This document shows, one piece after another, positions 22,930-32,208 of a DNA stretch of 64,000 nucleotides. The stretch's first letter is position 1; each line of letters opens with the position of its first letter. Where the stretch lies: the NCBI RefSeq assembly GCF_036785885.1, contig NC_092316.1, positions 15,679,001 through 15,743,000 of the forward strand, given 5' to 3'. This DNA is from Coffea arabica (Eukaryota; Streptophyta; Magnoliopsida; Gentianales; Rubiaceae). The translations under genes and the position numbers were made by a program. The notes below the pieces were generated by a model. It ran no database searches. It was not told the origin of the DNA and saw nothing but the letters and a program-made list of their open reading frames with translations.

Positions 22930-24445
22930 ACCATATGTTTATATTGAAGGAATTCAGCTCATGAATATTATTCACACATGTCCAATAGTTCTGCTTGTCC
23001 GGCCAAAGATCACAACATATCATGGTTAATATACTACTTTTCATTAAAATCATAACTTAATTAACTCATACAAAATCATTTATCTAATCAAATGCCTTCT
23101 TTTATCTTCTTTTTACCTCTTTACAAACAAACAACTCAAGGAATTGACATTGCTACTCGTCCCAATAGCACAATTGTCACTGATCCACCACTACACGAGG
23201 CAGCTTCACTCCAAGTTTGGTATGTATCCCTTTATTTCCTACTCTTAGGCACAAATACTTTGACATTCACAAATAAATATAACCATTCCAAAAAATTCCA
23301 CAAATATCACAGGTGTGACGAAAATAAAGCATATATTGAAAAAGTCATCAGTCAAAGGCTCTATGAAAAAATAAATCAAAAAGTGGTTGCTCCAGTGCAC
23401 ACTCAAATAAGGCCAATCTCACAAATTCTTGGCTCTTCAGAACTGGTAAAATACATTTTTTTTATTCCATGCTCTGCTACAAAAATTTCCATAAATAATT
23501 TACTTACAAAAATCATGATTTGTAACTTTTTTGCCTTTAAATAGATCAAAAACTTTTGGATCAAAGGAACTCCATTGATAGCCAACTTTGAGCAGAAATT
23601 TTTTGTTCCTAGCTGTGCTACATGTAGCAAATCAACAGGAGCAATGATGGATATTGAATTTGAGTGCAGCTTCTATGAAACAAAGGACAGAAAGCCAAAA
23701 CCAAAGTATCCATTTCACTTGAATCAATTACATAACTGTTCTTTTACATTGCTTCCAATACACACCATCTCAATCTCATTCTTCTCACTTTTACAGAGCA
23801 AAGCTCCAGCTCAACATACACGATGACACCGGCTACCTAACTGTTACTGTTGAAGAAAAATATGTAGAAACTCTCCTTGACATGACTACTGCTGAAATCT
23901 ATGACAGATATATCCAGGTATCTATCAAATCATTATTATTTATAAACAAAATGTTTGATATGCTTCATTTTTTTTCATTACTCAGTATACATTTCTTTTC
24001 AATAATGCAGAAAATCCCAATTGCTATTAATGTTATCAATGAAAGGATTCAGCAGCAACCATTGCTTTGTGAGATAAGATCATATCTACCATCTCATAGA
24101 CAATTTACACCCCTCTATTTTCTCACAGCTTTTCTTCCTGATAAATCATCAGTCCATCCTCTTCTCCAGCACATAATTGAGCAAAAAACACCAGAATCAG
24201 AAGCAGAAGAATTGATTCACACAATAGCTCCATCTCAGGAACTTATAACCCCAACCACTCCAACTGATCAGTCTGCACCTTCTGTCACTCCCTCTTCAAT
24301 TTACAAAAACACTACTTCAGCTGGATCTTCTACATCTCAAACGACTGGTTTTCCTAAATCTGACACTCCAATAGCACCACCATCTGCCAAACGCAGTTTA
24401 GATGAACAATTTGACAAGGAATCTAAAGATCAGAAGATCACATGA

Positions 24446-24943
24446 ATTCCACTATCTCAACAATCACACGGTCTTCAAAGAACTGCCTCCAGCCAACTGT
24501 CCATCCATATCCATACTTTTGATTCCCTGCAGCTATCAATCATATTTTGTTGTCATGTGCTTTATGTACAAACTAAAGCAAAAAAAGCAACATATATTTT
24601 TGTTTGATAGTGCATGAACCACATGTAAAACTCCATGATCAATATAGCACCCTACTTATATTAGCTTATCAGTTTTCTTACCTCCAATACGTCTGATGCA
24701 TCTGACCATAACTATCTATTCACATGACAACAGTTTCATCACAATACTACCAACACAAAATAAAAAATTCCTATTTTCTTTTAACATATTACTGTGTCTT
24801 CACATGTCTGACAACTAACACATAAAAACATATCCAGCTAACACAAAAAGTACATCACTTACATAATGTATTATACACCAATAACAATCACTATAAATAT
24901 AATCAATACCCATAACCAAAACCCCAAAATCCCAAAAAAACTC
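24446..24943 (+). other. Helitron spacer between RPA-like and B3-like genes
   Basis: AT-rich, no convincing frame. It would hold the RPA-like 3' UTR and the promoter of the next gene. No specific signal identified. Confidence 0.5.
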
Positions 24944-26261
24944 ATGGCAATACCAACTATTATAGATTGGACAATAGAAACAATAGAAGAAAATGATCAC
25001 TTGATAGCTTGCTTATTTTACCTTCATACTATTAATGGACAAGCACTTCAAGTAATCCAAGCCACCCCAACATCCAATAACATCTTTACATATGAAATAA
25101 GTCCCAACTTCAAAAGAGCTATAGGTTCCAGATTCATTGATCCTCCTCTTCAACATTGGTCGTCACACTTCAATGCTGCAAATTGGCTTGCATCGTTCAT
25201 ATCCGACTATCCACCAATAGAATTGATATCAAGTAAGTTTCTTCTTTTTATATTCAAAAATTGTATATTTAACTCCCTATTCACTAATAAATAGCCCATT
25301 TATTTTTCACTAACCAACAATAAAATATCCATCTATCACAATCTCAGGTTCACCGCCACCCTCATTTCTCATTGAATATAACCAAGCATTCCCAGAAGGA
25401 TTAGTAAACTAATATGCCTCATACTTATACATCTTAATTTCTACACATTTTATACTATAACCAATTATATTCATTGCAGAGAATCAATCCATCGTTTTAT
25501 CCACATTTAAGAAACTACTGGACAAACACAGTGATTATACGAAATGGAAATCGCACATGGTTCATCAAACTGGATACCAGCTTTCAACTATCTAGATGGA
25601 ACAAATTCATACAAGACCACAATCTGCAACATCACTCCATTCTTCGATTTTTGCACATAGGATGTATGGTCTTCAGAGTTGCCATCTATAATCAAAATAA
25701 CTGCTTAGCTTGTCATGAATGGAACATCCTTCTCAATCATTCACAGTCATCCACTGGATGCAGTAAGCAATTCCTTTTCTATAAAACAACCTTACCTCTT
25801 TGTTACAAAACACACTGACTCTTCCATTTCTTATAACTACAAAACTATACACCGAACATGAGAGACTAAGGACCCATTTCTCATTTTATATAATGCTAAC
25901 ACCAAACGATCTCGAATCTCTGGTTAGTTTCATACAAATTACATTCCATTCAATATAATACATACAACATACTACTCCTATCATTTCATATTCAGTTCCA
26001 TTTTTCCCCTATTTTCTATCTCAGGTACTTATTGCCGATATACCTTCGCACATACAAACAAATGACATAGGAATCATCAACTGCTATCATGCTAAAACTC
26101 GATGGATCTTCCAGGTCGAAGGAATAGAAATAACAAAAGGCTGGCCAAAGTTCACACAAAAACACATCCTGCACGAAGGAAGTGTCATCCTCTTTACCCT
26201 GCTCAATGAAAACAACTATGATATCCAGCTCTTCAGTAGAGACTTTATCCAACAATCATAA
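24944..26261 (+). CDS. Helitron-borne gene with two B3-like DNA-binding regions (model incomplete)
   Basis: Proposed exons: 24944-25232 (ATG at 24944, phase 1 out), 25348-25403, 25480-25762, an uncertain small exon near 25865-25920, and 26025-26261 ending in TAA. The first three exons join in phase. The third exon has WTNTVIIRNGNRTWFIKLD and FQLSRWNKFIQDHNL, then FRVAIYN. The last exon has TRWIFQVEGIEITKGWPKF and then GSVILFTLLNENNYDIQLF. Both follow the B3 pattern W-x-V ... GW-x-x-F ... L-x-x-G ... F-x-V, as in REM-type plant transcription factors. The first exon is not recognised. Exon 4 could use two alternative readings, so the full product is not settled. The gene lies inside the Helitron, between the RPA-like gene and the 3' hairpin. 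B3 assignment is by pattern only; it could instead be a diverged B3-fold protein of other function. Confidence 0.6.
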
Positions 26262-26480
26262 TTAACCATCTCCCTTGTACTTTCTTACGTATACCAGCTA
26301 TATATCCCTTAAATTCTCTCTATTTTCCATCCAGTTATATATAACAATATAAAAATAAACATATCCAAATTATACCAAATTATTCATTTACCTTAAATTT
26401 TAAAAAAATAATTTACATTTCATTATTTTAACTAATATTTCCATCCACTCTAAATATCAATTATTGAATGAATCTTACAT

Positions 26481-26526
<46 letters not shown>

Positions 26527-27121
26527 CACATAAACAAATAAATAAATATAAAATAAACAAACAAAACCACAAAATATATAGACACTACAAAAATTTAAAC
26601 TATTCTATCACCTAAAATAAAATACTAAACACACACACACACACATATACATAAATACATACATACATACATACATATCACAAAATATATCATATACCTA
26701 TAACTTCATATTAATACAAAATTCACTCCAACTTTAAGTAACATAAAATAACTCATATAAACATTAAACAATAAATATTAAAAAATTCTACCACAAATTC
26801 CACTAATTAAACTCTATAATTTTCATATCCAATAATTTTTATTTCTTACATAAAAATTTATACACGTGACCTTACCTTTAATAATATCCATTCATCAATA
26901 AACTATTAATATATCAAATCTCTCAGCTCTCAAAATCAATATTATCCTTTATTTATTCAAATTCTATTAATCAAATCAATTTTACTATATTTATTTATAA
27001 ATAAATCAATCCAATATATCAATACTCCATCCACTCTTCCAACTCCATTATCATACAAAATACTATAAATCTATACTATTAAATAAATCTTTCATTACCC
27101 TAATATATTTAATAATGGACA
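26262..27121 (+). other. AT-rich Helitron 3' tail with microsatellites
   Basis: No coding signal. Contains (AT)n at 26484-26519, (CA)n at 26630-26645 and a CATA repeat at about 26655-26677. The rest is very AT-rich. Confidence 0.7.
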
Positions 27122-27122
27122 C

Positions 27123-27152
27123 CCCGCGGAAGCCGCGGGACACCAAGCCTAG
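27123..27152 (+). other. Helitron 3' terminus: hairpin and CTAG
   Basis: CCCGCGG (27123-27129), loop AAG, CCGCGGG (27133-27139): a perfect 7-bp GC stem. Thirteen nt follow, ending in CTAG at 27149-27152, and the next base is T. This is the canonical terminator of rolling-circle transposition. Confidence 0.95.
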
Positions 27153-28541
27153 TCATATCATTATTCCATGGCTCAAAATTTGTAGTCCGTTTGGATTCTT
27201 ATAATGGCAGAAGAAAGGTCAAGGCAGTAAAAGGAATGAAAACTTCACCTCCCATCGTGCCACGTGGCAATGCCCGAAGAAGTTACAGTAGAACCAATTG
27301 GTTCTTATATTATAGTTTTAGATATTGTATCACAAAAAAAGTACTAGTGTATTATTCTAACAAAATTTGTTAAATAATCTTCAATCAAAATAAAACCCCA
27401 CCCTTTTCCTTTCACATTGCCCCTAATATTTTAAAAAGTCCTCGTCTCTTATTACATTAACGTTCTTTTTTGGGTAAAAATAATGATTTTATTTATGAGA
27501 TCTAGACTAATGGCAGAAATTACATCATCAAACATGTCACAAAAATAACAAAATCTAAATGAACTATAGATACATCAGATCTGAGAAATTACAAATATAA
27601 TTTTCAATGTAATCCAAAAGATATCAGTCTCTTCAACCAACGAATATTTGTGCACGTCTTTTCCCTCCAAATCTGCTATTTAACTGCTTTAAACATATGA
27701 AGTTGAAATCTAACAAAATAGACTCAACATTTTCAAATTTGACAAATAGATATGAAAAATTGAGATTAGGCAAAGAAAAAAAGAACAAAAAAAGCATAAA
27801 AATAAGAGAAAATTTTCACTAGAAACCCTACGAGAGAAGAAACTCTCACTAAAAAAATTTTAGGAGAAAAGAAATCTCTGACTAGGAAACCTTAAAAGAG
27901 AACAATACCCTCATTAGAAATTTTGAAGATACTTTATTACTTAGGAACATAAAAAGAAATCGTTCGGCACTGTTATTGTTTGGAAAAAAAATAAAAAGAA
28001 ATCGTTGGGAGGAGGAAGAGGGATTAAATGGCCCCCCTCCTCTCGTAGAGTAAGCTGTTGTTTTGTTTGAAAAGAGTGAAGAATGTTAGGGAGAAGAAAG
28101 AGAATTGAGTGAGAACAAAAACTGAATTTATAATACACCAATTTCTTCCCAACGTGGCCTTTATGGCACAATTTTGCCAGTGCCGTTAAAATGCAAAATT
28201 GATAAGTCTAAAGAACAAAAACTGAAAATAGGTACATAATCTTAAACCAAATCCCTCTTCGCACAGATATGATCTTGTACCCTATGCCCTTGCTGGCCAC
28301 AAATCCTAAATCCGCCACTGGTATCCATGAAATATCCAATCAAAGCATTTTTCGATTTGTCGAACCCTTCTTTAGCGTCATCTTGTTCTAAAGTAATTGT
28401 TGCTTCATCATGGATTGGAGAATGCGTCAGACGCATCCTCTCATGTGCGCATAACATAACCGTGGAGCGCAATTTGTCCACAGAAACGATCTGAATTTTA
28501 CATGGTAATTTAGTTTGTAATTTTACATCAATATTTTTTTT
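27153..28541. other. Unassigned intergenic sequence
   Basis: No recognisable gene. Short ORFs at 27191-27373, 27941-28171(-) and 28242-28481(-) carry no motif I know. On the minus strand near 28318-28290 the phrase CCAGTGGCGGATTTAGGATT resembles the start of some hAT-like repeats, but no second end was found. Confidence 0.5.
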
Positions 28542-29527
28542 GGGTTAATCACATTTAATCTCCTTAAGGTATACCCTATTTTTCAGTTAACCCCCTAACC
28601 TTTAATTTTGCTCACTTAACCTCTTATAGGACAAAATTACCTTTGCATTATTTTGACTTTTCATTTACCGCGTTTTCCTTTCTTTTATTTCTTTTTCTCT
28701 TTCTTCTTTATTTAATTCTTTCTCTTTCCCACAAAAATCTTCACCTTAATGATTAAAATTAAAAAAGAGGAATTGTAGAAATCTATCTTCTCCTTAAATG
28801 ATTAAAAAAATATTTAAATCACTTTTCTAAAATACAATTTTTTAAGCCTTTCAATTCTTTTAATTTTGGGTTTTCCTCTTTCCTTTCTAGTTTCTCATTT
28901 TATTCCCAAGAAAATATCTTAAAATGAAATTGTGACCTAATTAATAATCATCAATTGAAATTTGTGACACGTGGCCTCATACAAAAAATCAAAATTAATT
29001 TTTGATGCCTTTTAAACCTTTACCCAGGAATATGCAATTACAAACTCAAATAAAAAATTTTCGTTGAAATGGAATTTTTTACTGGGAATGATGAAAGAGA
29101 GAAGAAAGAGAAAAAGAAATAAAAGAAAGGAAAACAATTTCATCTTATGATATTTTCTTGAGAATAAAATAAGAAACTAGAAAGAAAAGAGGAAAATCCA
29201 AAATTAAAAGAATTGAAAGGTTAAAAAAATTGTATTTTAGGAAAGTGATTTGAATGTTTTTTTTAATCATTTAAGAAGAAAATAGATCTCTGCAATTCCT
29301 CTTTTTTCAATTTCAATCATTAAGGTGAAGATTTTTATGAGAAAGAGGAAGAATTAAATAAAGAAGAAAGAGAAAAAGAAATAAAAGAAAGGAAAACAAG
29401 ATAAATAAAAAGTCAAAATAATGCAAGAGCAATTTTGTCCTATAGGGGGCTAAGTGAGCAAAATTAAAAGTTAGAGGGTAAACTGAAAAATAAGGTATAC
29501 TTTAAGGGCATTATATGTGATTAATCC
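28542..29527. mobile_element. Long-inverted-repeat (foldback) element, ~1 kb
   Basis: Left end GGGTTAATCACATTTAAT pairs with the right end GTGATTAATCC. The match continues for hundreds of bases (28542-28930 against 29137-29527) with a short central spacer, so most of the element can fold on itself. No coding capacity. Flanks are T-runs (ATTTTTTTT and TCTTTTTTT, 7 of 9 bases alike), consistent with but not proof of a 9-bp duplication. The structure resembles long-TIR Mutator-like MITEs. A 33-bp purine stretch near 29102-29135 repeats near 29361-29398. Confidence 0.8.
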
Positions 29528-29670
29528 TCTTTTTTTTAGGGTAAATGAGAGAATTTGACTCCGAAATCTCGCATGTAGAGTCCCTCCTCTTGAACCATCA
29601 AGCCCATCCTCCCCCAATAATTGGTTAAATGACGTGAACAAATACTACATGTGCAGTATTATATTATTTA

Positions 29671-30740
29671 GGATTATTGTTACTTTACACCCTTAATATT
29701 TGGTATCATTATCAATTTTCCCCTTAACATTATCTTTTAGTCACTTTACCCTCGAGACTAACAGTCAAACTTAACGGAATTTGTTAATTAAAATGAGAAG
29801 ACATGTTTAGCCTTTATAATTATTATCACTTTACCCCCATAAATTATAATCTCATTATCGATTTACTCCATAGAGTTATTTTTTTGATAATTTATCCTAC
29901 CATTAAACCAACTTAACAAATTAAAAAACTTTAGAACAAAGTACCTCATTTTTGTATAATAAAAAATAATAAAAAATTTAGAGTGGCTCTTCTCTTTTTT
30001 AGTACTAAGAAAAAAAGTCAAAATATTAATCTCTTTTTTCTTAGCAATCTTATTAATATTGAAAAAATATATAAAAGATGGGGAGAGAGAGCAGGAGGGA
30101 GAGAGAGGGAGAGATAGAGAGAATGTGTCTGTGTGCTCAATTATTTTTTTAAAAAAATACAAATAAGAAAGAATTAAATATTTTTTATTATTTTAAAATT
30201 ATTTTACTTTTCTATTTACCATCAAATACCAATTCTAATCCTGATAACTTTAAAGTAATATGATAATGTTAGACTCTTCTTTATTTTCTTTCTTTGTAAA
30301 ATCTAATTTTCTATTTCCTTCTCTCCTATCTTTTTTTTCCAATATTATTAAGTGTAAAAAAAATTTGAGAAAATCCTTTTATTTTTATGTTTTTGGATCT
30401 CTTAAAGGGAAAACAAAAGGAAGAATAACCATTCCAACTTTTTTATTTTTAATTATATATAAAAAGGGTAAATACATTTAAAAAAATTTTACCATACTAA
30501 AAATGAGGTAAAATACCTATAAAATAATGTTAGGGATTAAAACGGTTGTATTACTATAATTTAAAGAGATAGAGTGAGAATACCAATGTAGTAACGATAT
30601 ATAAGAAAAGGGTACTTTTATCCAAAATTTCTTAATATGTTGAGTTGAATTATCTTTGTGGGTGAAGTGACTAAAAAATAACGTTATGGGGTAAATTGAT
30701 AGTAGTGATAGAGTTTAAGGGGGTAAAGTGATAATAACCC
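29671..30740. mobile_element. Mutator-like long-TIR MITE with 9-bp TSD
   Basis: 1070 bp bounded by GGATTATTGT and the complementary ATAATAACCC, with inverted similarity of a few hundred bases inward (CACTTTACCC, TTTTAGTCACTT, ATCAATTTACCCC-type blocks). It is flanked by a perfect 9-bp duplication TATTATTTA (29662-29670 and 30741-30749). The 9-bp duplication and long TIRs indicate mobilisation by a Mutator-type transposase. It has no transposase of its own; ORFs inside are low complexity. Confidence 0.88.
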
Positions 30741-30749
30741 TATTATTTA

Positions 30750-32085
30750 TTGAACAAAAATATTATACCAAGTGAACTTATCACACTTAACTTAATCTAA
30801 GAACCAAAAAATCATTTACAATCATCCAATCGTGAATTTTAACCTAAAGGTATACTGAAAAAATGAGTATTGCATCTCACAAAGATAACGAACAGATGCC
30901 ATAGAAGATATAGTTTGCTCTTAGTTGTCAGGAGAAAGTTAAAAACAAAAGGAAAAAACACAACGAAAAGGTTACTGTGGATAAAAGAGAAGAAGGGAGA
31001 GGGTTGAATCTATGATGACAATTTGAGAATATTATTCTAGAATTTTCAATGATGTGAGAAAGAGATTAACCATTATTTCAATTTTTGTTGTTTGTTTTGT
31101 AGTTAACTTTTGCACTGGCTTCAATCAATACTCAGACCGTGTTCAAGGGGCCTAAGATTCCTGGCACATCATTAGGCAAAGTTATACTCAATCTTTTGTT
31201 CTTCTTTTTAATTTGTAGCAATAATTAAACTCACTTTTATCATTTTGCTTAATCTTTACTTATGCTATTGGTTGGCCCACGCCTGAATCATTGTCCTAGC
31301 ATAGCATTACCTAAGCTTTTTGGCTGTCTTAGATGCAAACTAGGTCTTTATATATAAATCCTACCTATTGGTTATTGATTTTAATAAAATATGTAATTCT
31401 TCTACCCAACTTCTTTTTTTTTTTTTTTTTTTAAGATTCATAATTAAATGTGGTTTAAGTTTTTAATTATTTATAGTCTTGTCAAAATCAGATGAAGGGC
31501 CTCTACAATTGCTAGTGGTAATTGCAATGTAAGTACTAAAATAATAAATGTAGACACCAACACAATAATATGCAAAAACTTAGCAAATTTTCTCATTTGT
31601 GGAAATTTATGCCCAAAAGCTGGTATTAGTGTCTATATTTATTCTTTTGTGCTTAAATTTGTTCTGCTAGTATCTACACCGTAGGGTACATCATCAGTTG
31701 TAATTGTAGAGGCTCTTAGAGAATCAGAACCATCTTATCTGACCAATGCCCTAATTACAAATACGTAAATCAAAACTCAAATTTCCTCCAATACAAATAC
31801 ACATTCCTTCATCTCCATTTTAAGTACAAAACTACTCCTTAAGTTGTCTGTTTTAACCAATCCACAATCCCAATGCAAAAATAAGAAGTAAAATCTTTTG
31901 AGTTTTGAGTTGAAAGAAAAAAAATATATTATATTTACCTGCAAATTTTGTTTATTTTTTCTTCTTCATTTGATCAAAATAGTTCAAACCAATCAAGATT
32001 ACATAGCACCATTTAGTATATCTTTAAATTGGATAACCAACTGTAAAAGAACTTTAAGATTCAAGAACCTATAATGCTCGAGCAT
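30750..32085. other. Unassigned sequence with a weak inverted repeat
   Basis: No gene recognised. GGGCCTCTACAATTGC near 31498 and TGTAATTGTAGAGGCTCTT near 31703 form a short inverted pair about 220 bp apart, possibly an old MITE; no duplication of the flank was found. Confidence 0.45.
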
Positions 32086-32103
32086 CTACACTGTATTTAA
32101 CTT

Positions 32104-32190
32104 TTTTTTTTTTTAGTGTAAGCAGAAAGACTCGAATCGAGACCTCTCACTTACACTCCCTTCTCCCGTACCGCCCAACCCAACCCTCCC
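32104..32190 (-). mobile_element. Short tRNA-derived SINE (minus strand)
   Basis: Read on the minus strand it has a G-rich head, a B-box-like GGTCTCGATTCGAGTC and an A-tail (the T-run at 32104-32114). It is flanked by an 18-bp direct duplication beginning CTACACTGTATTTAACTT (32086-32103 and 32191-32208). At 87 bp it is short for a plant SINE and may be 5'-truncated. It differs in sequence from the SINE at 4618. Confidence 0.82.
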
Positions 32191-32208
32191 CTACACTGTA
32201 TTTAACTT

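Larger units (their letters stand above)
1589..24445 (+). pseudogene. Helitron RPA1-like ssDNA-binding protein, interrupted in exon 4 by an Ogre element
   Basis: Replication protein A large-subunit-like gene of the Helitron, expected to bind single-stranded DNA. Proposed exons: 1589-1732, 1940-2216, 2320-2416, 2573-2602 continuing at 22930-23024, 23141-23219, 23313-23445, 23545-23705, 23797-23917, 24011-24445. All introns have GT/AG ends, and every donor phase matches the next acceptor once the retrotransposon and one TSD copy are discounted, giving 523 codons plus a stop. The first exon resembles an RPA OB fold. Exons 7-8 resemble DBD-C: FWIKGTPLI, a zinc-ribbon-like C-x2-C followed by a third Cys, and LQLNIHDDTG. 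I do not see a clear fourth metal ligand. The C-terminal exon ends in a Ser/Thr/Pro-rich tail. The only lesion I find is the insertion. The start Met at 1589 is chosen because it lies just after an AG and begins the conserved stretch; an upstream exon cannot be excluded. Confidence 0.82.
1..27152 (+). mobile_element. Helitron, 3' portion, carrying helicase, RPA-like and B3-like genes
   Basis: Rolling-circle transposon that enters from the left edge of the window; its HUH Rep region and 5' end lie outside. Seen here in order are the C-terminal Pif1-type helicase (1-1482), an RPA-like gene (1589-24445), a gene with two B3-like regions (24944-26261), an AT-rich tail, and a 3' terminus made of a 7-bp perfect GC hairpin, 13 nt, and CTAG followed by T. 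Helitrons leave no target duplication and insert between A and T, which fits the T at 27153. About 6.8 kb of Helitron sequence is present once the nested 20.3-kb retrotransposon (2603-22924 plus one TSD copy) is discounted. Helicase and RPA are known Helitron cargo in plants. Assigning the B3-like gene to the same element is inference from its position before the only convincing 3' end. Confidence 0.9.

Noticed and set aside
28242..28481. 79-codon minus-strand ORF as a gene fragment
   Set aside because: No recognisable domain and no supporting neighbours; it cannot be assigned.
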